NCBI RefSeq assembly: GCF_902498065.1
Contig: NZ_CABVIR010000008.1
Span: 124,001 to 188,000, forward strand
Direction of reading: 5' to 3'
From: Pseudomonas fluorescens
GTDB lineage: Bacteria; Pseudomonadota; Gammaproteobacteria; Pseudomonadales; Pseudomonadaceae
DNA length: 64,000 bases
Under the pieces are notes generated by a model that was not told the DNA's origin, ran no database searches, and worked only from the letters and a program-made list of their open reading frames with translations. Each line of letters opens with the position of its first letter. The stretch's first letter is position 1. The position numbers were made by a program, and so were the translations under genes. This document shows, piece by piece, positions 51,329 through 60,515 of this stretch.

Positions 51329-52377
51329 TACCCGCGACTGCTCAGGCAGTTGCCCTGGGCCTGACGGTAGGCTTGCACCACCGAAGGGTCCGGCTGGTAA
51401 GTGGCTGTGCGCGGATCGAAGCCACTCTGCTGCACCGCGTACTGATAGCACTCGTAACCGTCCTGATTGACCTGCTCCGGCGACTGCCCGTTGGCCGGAT
51501 AGGCCACCACGTCATAACCATTGCTGAGCGGTTGCGGCTGCGGTTGCACCGGGGGCTCGACCACCACGTAATCCTGAGTGGTTTCCTGGTAGGCGTAATA
51601 CGAACCGGCCGCGAGGAACAACAGCGCACCACCAATCCACACTTCGCGGGCGTAATCCGGCAGGTAGCTGACGCGAATCCCCCGTGGCGGCTGCACCACG
51701 ACATAGCGCGGGCCGAGCGGGCGATACCAGTAGCCGCCGGAGAAGAAATAATCCTGGCCACGATACGGCACGCGATAGTCGCGGTCCGGGAAGCGGTCGA
51801 TCACATGACCAGGACGATACTGCGGCCCCGGGCCCCAACCATTACCGTGCCCGTCCGGGCGACCGGCCCAGCGATGATCATCGGGACGCGGGCCGTTGTT
51901 CTGCCAGTGCTGGTTGTTGTTGTCGTTACGCCGCGGCACGTCATTGTAGTAGCCGCGCTGTGGTTGCTGGGTCTGGCGCACGGTATCGGGCCGGCCCTGG
52001 ATCGGCAGGTCGTTGGCCGGCAATTGTGGCGGCGGCGGTGGTGGCCGAACGGGATTGTTGAAGTCGCGAGGCTGATTGTCGCGTGGCTGATTGTTTTGCC
52101 ACTGCCCGCCATTGCTCGGCTGGCCGTTGTGCTCGAACTGCCGACTGTTGTCGCCGCGAATGATCTCGTTGCTCTGCGGGCGTGGCTGATTCTGCTGAGG
52201 ATTGTTTTGCGGGCGGGGCTGATTGTTGCCGCCATGCCCCTGATTGTTGCCCTGATGGCCGTCGCCCCGCTGCCCGTTATCGGGACCACGGTTCTGCGGC
52301 TCATCGGCCAGCGATTGCGCAGTGACACTGATACACAGCAAACCAACACCGGCCAAACGCCAGATGCGCGACTTCAT
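51313..52377 (-). CDS. Secreted Asn/Gln/Gly-rich protein (DUF6515-like)
   Basis: The product is 354 residues from ATG 52377, preceded by GAGGAAAAGC. It has a signal peptide (VGLLCISVTAQSLA), then a low-complexity region rich in N, Q, P, G and R (about 25-150), then a domain with HVIDRFPDRDYRVPYRGQDYFFSGGYWYRPLGPRYVVVQPPRGIRVSYLP, which recalls the DUF6515/RcnB-like surface proteins. A hydrophobic segment (VWIGGALLFLAAGSYYAY) may be a membrane anchor. Function unknown; a role in the envelope is likely. Confidence 0.75.
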   Translation of the reverse strand: MKSRIWRLAGVGLLCISVTAQSLADEPQNRGPDNGQRGDGHQGNNQGHGGNNQPRPQNNPQQNQPRPQSNEIIRGDNSRQFEHNGQPSNGGQWQNNQPRDNQPRDFNNPVRPPPPPPQLPANDLPIQGRPDTVRQTQQPQRGYYNDVPRRNDNNNQHWQNNGPRPDDHRWAGRPDGHGNGWGPGPQYRPGHVIDRFPDRDYRVPYRGQDYFFSGGYWYRPLGPRYVVVQPPRGIRVSYLPDYAREVWIGGALLFLAAGSYYAYQETTQDYVVVEPPVQPQPQPLSNGYDVVAYPANGQSPEQVNQDGYECYQYAVQQSGFDPRTATYQPDPSVVQAYRQAQGNCLSSRGYQVSF

Positions 52378-52813
52378 GCTTTTCCTCACTGCGGGTTAGA
52401 GCCTGTACGTAAGACTGGGAAAGCACAGGCCGGTTCTGCAACAGGTTATCAGTCGCGCAACTTATTTATTGAGGGGCCGGCGATAAATTGCGGGCAAAAG
52501 AAAAGGGAGACCCGTCGGCCTCCCTTTGAGAACTTCGTCCGTGCTCGACGCTTTTGACGTCGGCTCACCTCACGCCGTCTTCTGGACAGTGTGTAGCTCG
52601 GGGGCCGGCACATCCCCGGTGGGGGTGGCGACCGCGACTGGCCTGATTGGGCGAGCCGCTGTGGACTGTTTGTCCGAGCAGTGATTCTGGTGATAAGAAT
52701 AGGCCTGCAGCGGCGACAGATGATTGCGAAGATTGCTCAAATAAACATGACTTGCGCAATTTTTAACCCTGGATAGATAATCTGCCGCAATTGATATGAC
52801 AAAGGCCTGATTG
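52378..52813. other. 436-base intergenic region upstream of the Lrp gene
   Basis: No RNA gene is apparent. A hairpin at 52502-52527 is described separately. A 64-codon frame (52565-52759, minus) ends 38 bases before this hairpin; its start has no clear ribosome site and the product has no recognised domain, so it is not listed as a gene. TAGATAAT at about 52774-52781 may be the -10 of the Lrp gene. Confidence 0.55.
52497..52527 (-). terminator. Hairpin with T-rich tail on the minus strand
   Basis: AAAGGGAG (52502-52509) pairs with CTCCCTTT (52520-52527). Read on the minus strand it is followed by TTTTCTTTT, as for a Rho-independent terminator. It lies upstream of the DUF6515-like gene, so it would end a minus-strand transcript from the gap next to the Lrp gene, or insulate the two. 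Confidence 0.5.
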
Positions 52814-53293
52814 ATGAGCAAACTCGACCGATACGACCTGAGCATTTTGGCGGAATTGCAGCGCGACGCGCGCATCTCCAACCAGGAGCTGGCCGAACGC
52901 ATCGGCCTGTCGCCTTCACCGTGTTCGCGCCGGGTCAAGCAACTGGAGGACGACGGCTACATCACCCGCCAGGTGGCCCTGCTGGACCGCAAGATGCTCG
53001 GTTTGAGCCTGACCGCCTATGTGCTGATCGGCATGGACCGGCATACGCCGGAGCGTTTCGAAAACTTTGAGGCGGCGATTCGCACGTTGCCGCAAGTGCT
53101 GGAATGCAGCCTGGTAACGGGGATGGATGCGGACTATCAGCTCAAGGTGGTGGTGCCGGACATGGATCACTATCAGAAATTGCTGCTGGGGCATCTGACA
53201 CGGATTGAAGGGGTGACGAGTGTGCGGTCGAGTTTTGTGTTGAATCAGGTGTTGAACAGCACTGAGTTGCCGCTGACTCATCTGCGCAGCTGA
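52814..53293 (+). CDS. Lrp/AsnC-family transcriptional regulator
   Basis: The product is 159 residues from ATG 52814. The HTH is SILAELQRDARISNQELAERIGLSPSPCSRRVKQLEDDGYI and the C-terminal RAM domain is visible (VLIGMDRHTPERFENFEAAIRTLPQVLECSLVTGMDADYQLKVVV). Position matches the PA3965-type Lrp gene of other pseudomonads. Target genes unknown. Confidence 0.9.
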   Translation: MSKLDRYDLSILAELQRDARISNQELAERIGLSPSPCSRRVKQLEDDGYITRQVALLDRKMLGLSLTAYVLIGMDRHTPERFENFEAAIRTLPQVLECSLVTGMDADYQLKVVVPDMDHYQKLLLGHLTRIEGVTSVRSSFVLNQVLNSTELPLTHLRS

Positions 53294-53295
53294 AT

Positions 53296-53389
53296 CCGCC
53301 ATCGCGGGCAAGCCCGCTCCCACAAGGTTTTGTGTCAATCGCAATATCGTGATCGATACATAACCTGTGGGGCGGGCTTGCCCGCGAAG
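53296..53389. repeat. REP pair (inverted)
   Basis: Inverted REP arms of the GGGCAAGCCC/GGGCTTGCCC type (the second arm lacks part of its outer sequence) between the Lrp gene and the DUF2788 gene. Confidence 0.8.
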
Positions 53390-53503
53390 GGGTCTGCACA
53401 GGCGACGAATAGCTGCGACACACCGCCGCAGGTCAATACTGCGCCAATCCCCCATGCCGTATACTCCAGCGCCTTTTAGCCCCGCTTGCGCTGGAGTTAC
53501 CTG

Positions 53504-53713
53504 ATGGATCCTGCAGTATTCGAAGAGTGGATGATGACCGGACTGGTCAGCATTCTGATCATTTTCATGGGTTTCATCGTCTGGGATCTGGCGAAAAAAT
53601 CCAAGGCCGGGCGCTTTGGCTCGTTCATCCTGTTCTTCGTGCTCGGTCTGGGCGTGGCCGCATTCGTGATCAAAAGCGTGGTCATCGGTTTGATCGAATC
53701 CGGCACGTTATAA
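53504..53713 (+). CDS. DUF2788-family small membrane protein
   Basis: The product is 69 residues from ATG 53504 (MDPAVFEEWMMTGL), with GGAG upstream. Two membrane helices (GLVSILIIFMGFIVWDLA and FGSFILFFVLGLGVAAFVIKSVVIGLI) joined by a short basic loop (KKSKAGRF). Function unknown. The 3' end overlaps the pseudouridine synthase gene by 6 bases in convergent direction. Confidence 0.85.
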   Translation: MDPAVFEEWMMTGLVSILIIFMGFIVWDLAKKSKAGRFGSFILFFVLGLGVAAFVIKSVVIGLIESGTL

Positions 53714-54349
53714 GCGCGCCGGCACTTCTTTCCACTGGCCCTGATCGAGCCCTTCGATCGACCAGTCCCCGATCCTGACCCGCACCAGCCGCAACGTCGG
53801 CAAGCCGACCGCTGCGGTCATGCGCCGGACCTGACGGTTACGCCCCTCGCGAATCACCAGCTCCAGCCAACTGGTCGGCACGCTTTTGCGAAAACGCACC
53901 GGCGGGTTGCGCGGCCACAATTCAGGCTCATCCAGTTGCCGCGCTTCGGCGGGCAAGGTCATGCCGTCATTCAACTCGACACCCTCGCGCAAACGCTGCA
54001 ACTGCTCGGCGCTCGGTTCGCCCTCCACTTGCACCCAATAGGTCTTCGCCAGTTTGTGTTTGGGATCGGCAATCCGCGCCTGAAGCTGGCCGTCGTTGGT
54101 CAGCAACAGCAAGCCTTCGCTGTCGCGATCCAGCCGTCCTGCCGGGTAAATCCCGGGAATCTCGATGTAGTCCTTGAGCGTCGCCCGCCCTTCGCCGTCG
54201 CTGAATTGCGTCAGCACATCGAAAGGTTTGTTGAACAGGATCAGCTTCGGCTCGGCCGGTGGCGCCTTGGCGACACGGCGCGGGGCTGATGAGGATGGCG
54301 CAAGCTTCACGCCAGGGCGGCGGGAAACGGGACGTTGGGGACGGGACAT
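53708..54349 (-). CDS. rluE: 23S rRNA pseudouridine synthase (RluE-like)
   Basis: A 213-residue RsuA/RluB/E/F-family enzyme. The catalytic motif is GRLDRDSEGLLLLTNDG (catalytic Asp); FNKPFDVLTQFSD and the C-terminal REGRNRQVRRMTAAVGLPTLRLVRVRIG are characteristic. There is no N-terminal S4 domain, which fits RluE (U2457 of 23S rRNA) rather than RluB or RluF. The first 30 residues are basic and disordered-looking. Confidence 0.9.
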   Translation of the reverse strand: MSRPQRPVSRRPGVKLAPSSSAPRRVAKAPPAEPKLILFNKPFDVLTQFSDGEGRATLKDYIEIPGIYPAGRLDRDSEGLLLLTNDGQLQARIADPKHKLAKTYWVQVEGEPSAEQLQRLREGVELNDGMTLPAEARQLDEPELWPRNPPVRFRKSVPTSWLELVIREGRNRQVRRMTAAVGLPTLRLVRVRIGDWSIEGLDQGQWKEVPARL

Positions 54350-54420
54350 GGCGAAGAGAACATCTAACGGTCAGGGCTGCTAATGCTAGTGCCCTGACCG
54401 CCAAATGACCATGACAACTG

Positions 54421-55884
54421 TTACCGAAACGGCGGCTCGTCGAAGCTGCGCAGTTTGCGCGAGTGCAACGAGTTGAGTTCGGTGCGCAACAGATCCACCG
54501 CCTCGATACCGATCTTCAAGTGCTGGCTGACCGCGCGCTCATAAAAAGCGTTGGCCGAACCCGGCAGTTTGATTTCGCTGTGCAGCGGTTTGTCCGACAC
54601 ACAGAGCAACGTGCCATACGGCACTCGCAAGCGATAACCTTGCGCGGCGATGGTGCCGCTTTCCATGTCCACCGCCACGGCGCGGGACAGGTTGATCAGC
54701 GGCCGTTCCTGCGCCCAGCGCAATTCCCAGTTACGGTCGTCGTAGGTCAGCACGGTACCGGTGCGCAGGCGTTTCTTCAGCTCGTCGCCCTTCTCGCCGG
54801 TGATGTTGGCCGCCGCTTGCTGCAACGCCATCTGCACTTCGGCCAGGGCCGGAATCGGAATGTTAGGCGGCACCACCCGGTCGAGAATCCCGTCGCGGCG
54901 CATGTAGGCGTGAGCCAGCACGTAGTCGCCAATGGTCTGCGACTGACGCAAACCGCCGCAGTGACCAATCATCAGCCAGCAATGCGGACGCAGCACCGCC
55001 AAATGGTCGGTGATGTTCTTGGCGTTGGACGGGCCGACGCCGATGTTCACCAGGGTCACACCATGACCGTCACTGGCAATCAGGTGATAGGCCGGCATTT
55101 GATAGCGATGCCAAACCACACCGGCCGCAATCGCCGAGGCTTCGCCGTGATCCATGCTCTTTTCGATGATCACGTTGCCCGGCAGAACCATGCGCACGAA
55201 ACGCGGATCGCTGCGCAACTGCTCAAGGCCATGAACGATGAACTGGTCAACGTAGCGGTGGTAGTTGGTCAACAGAATCCACGGCTGCACATGACGCCAG
55301 TCGCTGCCGGTGTAGTGCACCAGCCGGCGCAGCGAGAAATCCACCCGCGCGGCGTCGAACAGGGCCAGCGGCAGCGGGTCGGTGTTTTCCCAATCGTACA
55401 AACCGTCAGCAATACCATCGGTGGCGGCGGACAGGTCGGTACTCGGGAACACCCGCGCCAGCACGGCCGCAGTCACGCCGGAGCCGGCCAGTTCATCGCC
55501 CTGCTCGACCACGTACGGATAAGGAATGTTCTGCTGGCTGATGCCGACTTCCACGGTCACGGTGAAGTCATGCATCAACGGCACGAGTTGTTCCAGCAGG
55601 TATTTGCGGAAAGCCGCCGGATGGGTGACGGTGACGCTGTAGGTCCCCGGCAATTGCACCTTGGCGTAGGCTCGGGTGGTTTGCGGGACTTCGCCGTGGC
55701 AATGGTAGGTCAGACGCAGTTCAGGATAACGAAACATCGCACGCTGTTCGGCGTCCGGTTCAACTCGATCCTTGAGGTAACGCTTGAGCGCCTGGTTCAG
55801 CGCGGTGGTGGCACGATTGTGCAGGTGAGCAAGCCGGTCCACGGCTTCCTCGGCGGTTTGAACGACAATAAAAGCTTCGGTCAC
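54421..55884 (-). CDS. amn: AMP nucleosidase
   Basis: AMP nucleosidase splits AMP to adenine and ribose 5-phosphate and helps set purine pools. The product is about 487 residues from GTG 55884 (MTEAFIVVQTAEEAVDRL), which has AGGA 8 bases upstream; ATG starts at 55893 and 55920 are alternatives. The N-terminal AMP-nucleosidase domain (to about 200) and the C-terminal phosphorylase-like domain (IASDGHGVTLVNIGVGPSNAKN, MIGHCGGLR, AVDMESGTIAAQGY) are both seen. Its neighbours are rluE-like and aidB-like genes as in P. aeruginosa. Confidence 0.93.
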   Translation of the reverse strand: MTEAFIVVQTAEEAVDRLAHLHNRATTALNQALKRYLKDRVEPDAEQRAMFRYPELRLTYHCHGEVPQTTRAYAKVQLPGTYSVTVTHPAAFRKYLLEQLVPLMHDFTVTVEVGISQQNIPYPYVVEQGDELAGSGVTAAVLARVFPSTDLSAATDGIADGLYDWENTDPLPLALFDAARVDFSLRRLVHYTGSDWRHVQPWILLTNYHRYVDQFIVHGLEQLRSDPRFVRMVLPGNVIIEKSMDHGEASAIAAGVVWHRYQMPAYHLIASDGHGVTLVNIGVGPSNAKNITDHLAVLRPHCWLMIGHCGGLRQSQTIGDYVLAHAYMRRDGILDRVVPPNIPIPALAEVQMALQQAAANITGEKGDELKKRLRTGTVLTYDDRNWELRWAQERPLINLSRAVAVDMESGTIAAQGYRLRVPYGTLLCVSDKPLHSEIKLPGSANAFYERAVSQHLKIGIEAVDLLRTELNSLHSRKLRSFDEPPFR

Positions 55885-55992
55885 GATCAGCATCCTGTGT
55901 TCTGACTTGCAGGCCTTCATCTTGCCTGCATCGTCGCTTCACGGGAACAGTGGCGTGTTGGTACATAAATCCTGAACCCACTACAGATCCAA

Positions 55993-56082
55993 TGTGGGAG
56001 CGAGCCTGCTCGCGATAGCGGTTCAACATTCAGCAGTTTTGTTGGCTGACAGTCCGTCATCGCGAGCAGGCTCGCTCCCACA
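55993..56082. repeat. REP pair (inverted)
   Basis: Inverted REP arms of the GAGCCTGCTC type, between amn and the aidB-like gene. Confidence 0.85.
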
Positions 56083-56097
56083 GGAGGTCGGTGTTTG

Positions 56098-57744
56098 TTA
56101 CAGAAGCGGGGTTGACCGGGCGACGATCGCTTCCACATCCAATCCCCGAGGCAACGCACCGTACACTCGGCCGCCGCCATTCAGACGGCTGGCAATAAAG
56201 GCATCGCTGACCGCCGAATTGCCCGCCTCCAGCAACAGCCTGGCCTGTAGCCCCAAGGCGATGTCTTCCGTGAGCTGCCGCGCACGATACTGAATGTCGC
56301 TGGTGTCCTTGAAGGCCACCTGCAGTTGGCTGATGTGCGCAGCCAGCCGTTTGTCGCCGTGCCCATCGCCCAATTCGCTGAACAGCACATCGAGCACACC
56401 GGGCTCTTTCGACAGCGCCCGCAACACATCCAGGCATTGCACGTTGCCGGAACCTTCCCATGTCGAATTGACCGGTGCCTCACGGTACAAACGCGGCAGG
56501 ATGCTGTCTTCGACATAACCCGCACCGCCCATGCATTCGGCGGCTTCGTTGATCATCGCGGGCGCGCGTTTGCAGATCCAGTATTTGCCCACCGCCGTCA
56601 CCAGGCGGGCGAATTTCGCTTCGTGCTCATCATCCAGATGATCCAGCGCCTTGCCCATGCGCAGGCTCAACGCCAGGGCCGCTTCACTTTCCAGTGCAAG
56701 ATCGGCAAGCACGTTCTGCATTAACGGTTGCTCGCTGAGCAGCTTGCCGCCGACCCTACGGTGAGCGCAGTGATGGCTGGCCTGGGTCAATGCCTGGCGC
56801 ATCAGCGAACTGGAACCGACCATGCAATCGAAGCGGGTCATGGCCACCATTTCGATGATGGTCGGAACGCCGCGCCCTTCTTCACCGACCATCCACGCCA
56901 GCGCCCCCCGGAACTCGACTTCGCTGGAGGCGTTGGAGCAATTGCCGAGTTTGTTCTTCAGGCGCTGGATGTAGAACTGATTGCGCGTGTCGTCCGGACG
57001 ATGGCGGGGCAACAGGAAACAGGTCAAACCCTTGTCCGTCTGCGCCAGCGTGAGGAAGGCGTCGCACATCGGCGCGGAACAGAACCATTTGTGGCCCACC
57101 AGCTCATAAGCCTGGCCGGGACCGCTGGCCCCCACCGGATACGCCTTGGTGGTGTTGGCCCGCACATCGGTGCCGCCCTGCTTCTCGGTCATGGCCATGC
57201 CGACGGTGACGCCGGCCTTGTGGGCCATGCCGAGGTTGCGCGGGTCATATTCGGTGGCGAGGATTTTCGGCAGCCACTGCTTGGCCAGATCCGCTTGCAG
57301 GCGCATCGCCGGGACGCTGGCGAACGTCATGGTCAGCGGACAACCACTGCCGGCTTCGGCCTGGCTGTGCAGATAGGTCATGGCGGCGCGGGCGACGTGG
57401 GCGCCGTCCTGTGGATGCGCCCAGGGCAGCGAGGTCAGTCCGTGTTCGATGGCCGTTCGCATCAGCTCGTGATACGCCGGGTGAAATTCCACCAGATCAA
57501 TGCGGTGACCATAACGGTCGTGACTGCTGAACACTGGCTTGTTCTGATTGGCCAGAAACCCCGCTTCCATCAGCGGTCCGCCGGCCAGTGCGCCATAAGC
57601 GTCGATCCGCGATTCAGCCCAACCGGCCCCGAAACGCCGCGACCACTCCTGCAACGGCAGATCGATGCGATACAGGTTTACACCATCCAGCGACGGTGGC
57701 TGGTTGGTGACTTCGTGGGTTTCGGCGAACTGATGCAGGTTCAT
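56098..57744 (-). CDS. aidB: AidB-like acyl-CoA dehydrogenase-family protein
   Basis: The product is 548 residues from ATG 57744 (MNLHQFAETHEVTNQPPSLDGVNLY); the frame from 57768 adds 8. It shows the AidB opening, MTEKQGGTDVRANTT (flavin region), GHKWFCSAPMCDAFLTLAQT and the conserved MINEAAECMGGAGYVEDSILPRLYREAPVNSTWEGSGNVQCLDVLRAL. AidB in E. coli is induced by alkylating agents, binds DNA and has isovaleryl-CoA dehydrogenase activity. No Ada genes are adjacent here, so alkylation control is not supported by context. Confidence 0.87.
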   Translation of the reverse strand: MNLHQFAETHEVTNQPPSLDGVNLYRIDLPLQEWSRRFGAGWAESRIDAYGALAGGPLMEAGFLANQNKPVFSSHDRYGHRIDLVEFHPAYHELMRTAIEHGLTSLPWAHPQDGAHVARAAMTYLHSQAEAGSGCPLTMTFASVPAMRLQADLAKQWLPKILATEYDPRNLGMAHKAGVTVGMAMTEKQGGTDVRANTTKAYPVGASGPGQAYELVGHKWFCSAPMCDAFLTLAQTDKGLTCFLLPRHRPDDTRNQFYIQRLKNKLGNCSNASSEVEFRGALAWMVGEEGRGVPTIIEMVAMTRFDCMVGSSSLMRQALTQASHHCAHRRVGGKLLSEQPLMQNVLADLALESEAALALSLRMGKALDHLDDEHEAKFARLVTAVGKYWICKRAPAMINEAAECMGGAGYVEDSILPRLYREAPVNSTWEGSGNVQCLDVLRALSKEPGVLDVLFSELGDGHGDKRLAAHISQLQVAFKDTSDIQYRARQLTEDIALGLQARLLLEAGNSAVSDAFIASRLNGGGRVYGALPRGLDVEAIVARSTPLL

Positions 57745-57817
57745 GACGGGGCTCCTTTGGTCAACCAAGGGATTCAGTTAAGCACTGCCCCGAGGCCGAA
57801 CAAAGTGGCATATCCGC

Positions 57818-60202
57818 CTAACTGTCGGCGCTTTCGCCTTGTTTCGGACAAAGCACTCGTCGATATAACGCAGCCTGCAAGTCTTCGAATTTCACCGGTT
57901 TGCTCAGGTGATCGATCAAGGCACCGGTTGGGCAACGATCCCGGTCAGCACTCGAGGCAATCACAAACACCGGCAATTCGGCGCAACCCGGCAAGGCCCG
58001 GATCTGGCAGCAGACAGACACGCCATCGAGGGGCGACAACTGACCCTCGAGGAGTACGGCGTCAAAAGTTTCACGCTGCAGGATTTCCAGCGCGACCACT
58101 GCGTTGCCTGCCGTGCGGACCTGGAACCCAAGCTTGAGCAACATGCCACGCATCACCAATTGATTGATGCTGTTGTCATCCACCAGCAGCACCGTGCAGT
58201 CCTGAGGCAAGCGCAGGCGCGGGAATTCGCGGGTCATCAATGGCGTTGTCACGCGGTCTACCACGGGAAGTTCAAATTCGACGTCAAGCTGGAAACGGCT
58301 GCCACGACCTGGTTCGGAGCGATGCGTGAGGTTCCCGCCGAGCAGATCGACCAGTTGTCGACAGATCGCCAGGCCGACACCGAGGCCGCCATACTCACGG
58401 GTCATCGAGCCGTCGAGCTGGAAGAACCGCTGATACAGCGTCGCCTCGCCCAAATCGGTAAAACCGATGCCGGTGTCGATCACCGCAAAGGACAACGCCA
58501 CTCTGTCGGGCTCCACGTTTTTACCCGTGACCCGTAGCGCCACCCCGCCCACTCGCGTGAACTTGATCGCGTTATCCAACAGGCATTCCAGGCATTGCGC
58601 CAACTTGACGCTGTCGCCGTGCAAGCGGTCGGGCAGGCCCGGCGTCACGTCGACCTTGAAGTCCAGCGACTTGCCCGACGCGTTGCCGTCGAACTGCACC
58701 CGCAAAGCATCGACCACACTGCGCAAACTGAAGGTGGACGCCGAAGCCTTGAGCTTGCCGGCCTGCAATTCGGTCAGGGTAAGAATGCCGTTGACCATGC
58801 GCATCATGTCTCGCGCCGAACCGGCAGCCGTTTGCTGGTATTGCTCCAGCTCCGGATCCATCTCGACGGTTTGCATCAACTCCAGCGAACCGATCACGCC
58901 GTTCATCGGCGTGCGCAATTCGTGGGTCAGCGTGGCGAGGAATTCATCCTTGAGCTTGTTGCTGTGCGCCAGTTGCTGGTTGAGCACTTCGAGTTTCTGA
59001 CTGGCATCGAACAAGGTCTGCGCCTGCTGCTCGCGCATGGCGTTGATGCGGTCGGCCAGGGCCAGGGACAACAGGGCCACTTCGATGGCCGAGCCGATCT
59101 GGCTGGAATACATGGTCAGGAACACGTTCGGCAGGTAACCCAACACCATCAATGTGTTGATGATGCCGCCGAGCAAAAACGCCGACCAGGCGATGATGAA
59201 ATAACGCGCCACCCGCAAGCCGCGCCACCAGGCGAAAAACCCTGCAGCGAAAATCACCACGGTGAACGTCAGGGCCAACGTTGTCGCCAAGCGCAAGGCC
59301 AAGGCGTAACTGGTCATCAACGACAACCCGACAACCACCGCACCGAACGCAATCAACGCCAGCAGCAAGCGATCGAGCCAGCGGTTGAGGGTCGCCGTTT
59401 GCAGGAAGCTGCGGGCGAACTGGCTGCCGAACAGCCCTGCGCAACCGATGAAGAAAGGCGTCGCGGCATTGGCCCACCACGGATTGTCCGGCCAGAAATA
59501 CTGCACGGCCGCGCCATTCACCGACAGCTGATACAGGCCGAACGAGGCTATATAGAAGATGTAATAGAGATAACTGGTGTCGCGCACGCTGAGATAGATG
59601 AACAGGTTGTAGACCAGCATCCCCAACAACACGCCGTAAATCAGGCCCAACACATATAGCCGAACCGGCTGTTCTTCAAGAAACGCGGTGCTCGACCACA
59701 AGGTGACCGGCGCCTGGATCGACCCTTCGCTTTGCAGGCGCAAGTACACAGATTGCGTTTGATCGGGTGTGAAATTCAGATCGAACAGGTAGTTGTTCTG
59801 GCGAATCTCGCGAGTGTTGAACGGCAAGGCGTCGCCGGTCTGACGGGCCAATTGATAGCCACCGCCAGCATCGGGCAAATACAGATCAAGGTGATCGAGG
59901 GGTGGATAGGCCAGTTCCAGCAGCCACGTCCGTTGTGCGCCGGGATTGGTCGGGCGGTAATGCAGGTCGATTTTCAACCAGAACACCGAACGCGAGTAAC
60001 CGGCGTTGAGCGTGGCCTTGTCGTGGGGTTTGAAGTGTCCGGCCGCAGCTTGCGCACGGACATCATCGATGGTCGCCTGACCGTCGGCATCTTCGAACAC
60101 TTGCAGGGCTCGGCCCAGGGGCAGGCTTTGAGTGAATTCATCGAACTCGACTGCGCTCGCCATGAGGGGCAAGCAAAACAGCAACATCAGCAAATAGCGC
60201 AT
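57818..60202 (-). CDS. ladS: LadS-like hybrid sensor kinase with altered receiver
   Basis: The product has 794 residues, matching LadS length and domain order: signal peptide (1-17), 7TMR-DISMED2 sensor (to about 165), seven membrane helices (about 180-385), HisKA with phosphorylated His about residue 427 (FLATLTHELRTPMNGV), HATPase (LLDNAIKF, DTGIGF, GGLGVGLAICRQLVDLLGG) and a receiver. In the receiver the acidic pair (VDDNS), Ser and Lys (LSKP) are kept, but the phosphoacceptor position reads AVLLEGQ: Glu about residue 719. LadS in P. aeruginosa feeds GacS/GacA and hence the RsmY/Z RNAs and biofilm control. Its neighbours thiD, thiE and hemL are as at the ladS locus. Confidence 0.9.
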   Translation of the reverse strand: MRYLLMLLFCLPLMASAVEFDEFTQSLPLGRALQVFEDADGQATIDDVRAQAAAGHFKPHDKATLNAGYSRSVFWLKIDLHYRPTNPGAQRTWLLELAYPPLDHLDLYLPDAGGGYQLARQTGDALPFNTREIRQNNYLFDLNFTPDQTQSVYLRLQSEGSIQAPVTLWSSTAFLEEQPVRLYVLGLIYGVLLGMLVYNLFIYLSVRDTSYLYYIFYIASFGLYQLSVNGAAVQYFWPDNPWWANAATPFFIGCAGLFGSQFARSFLQTATLNRWLDRLLLALIAFGAVVVGLSLMTSYALALRLATTLALTFTVVIFAAGFFAWWRGLRVARYFIIAWSAFLLGGIINTLMVLGYLPNVFLTMYSSQIGSAIEVALLSLALADRINAMREQQAQTLFDASQKLEVLNQQLAHSNKLKDEFLATLTHELRTPMNGVIGSLELMQTVEMDPELEQYQQTAAGSARDMMRMVNGILTLTELQAGKLKASASTFSLRSVVDALRVQFDGNASGKSLDFKVDVTPGLPDRLHGDSVKLAQCLECLLDNAIKFTRVGGVALRVTGKNVEPDRVALSFAVIDTGIGFTDLGEATLYQRFFQLDGSMTREYGGLGVGLAICRQLVDLLGGNLTHRSEPGRGSRFQLDVEFELPVVDRVTTPLMTREFPRLRLPQDCTVLLVDDNSINQLVMRGMLLKLGFQVRTAGNAVVALEILQRETFDAVLLEGQLSPLDGVSVCCQIRALPGCAELPVFVIASSADRDRCPTGALIDHLSKPVKFEDLQAALYRRVLCPKQGESADS

Positions 60203-60515
60203 TTAAGCCCCAGCGTGGCCTGTCCGGTTATCTCAGGAAGCCCCTCATTCCTTTTGAGAAGACGTAAAACCGGCATTACCTGTTATTGGTTTGGATCCAC
60301 TCTAGCATAGCCGTTGATGGCCATTGAACACCATTGAAATTTTTCCTGCAAAGGCTCTAGCACGGGCATTACAGCGGATAACATTGAGCCAGAGTTGATT
60401 GGCGGGTCAGTTTTTGCCGATCCCGGCCGTTGCATTGCCCGCCCATGACTCTCTATCGGCAGACGTGGCGGGCACTGCACCCGAAAATTGATGTTTGGTG
60501 GTAAGCTCGCGCACC
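60203..60515. other. Divergent intergenic region, ladS and thiD
   Basis: This gap of 313 bases must hold both promoters. A tandem CCATTGAA (about 60320 and 60331) is the only repeat seen. No thiamine-pyrophosphate riboswitch could be recognised upstream of thiD. Confidence 0.55.

Noticed and set aside
52565..52759. 64-codon minus-strand frame as a gene
   Set aside because: No convincing ribosome site or domain; mentioned only as a possible small transcript.
29922..56082. Repeated hairpins that could be taken for a CRISPR array
   Set aside because: They are scattered singly between genes in inverted pairs of REP type, without regular spacers or cas genes.
60203..60515. Thiamine riboswitch upstream of thiD
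   Set aside because: I could not find the conserved CTGAGA and following segments of a TPP riboswitch.
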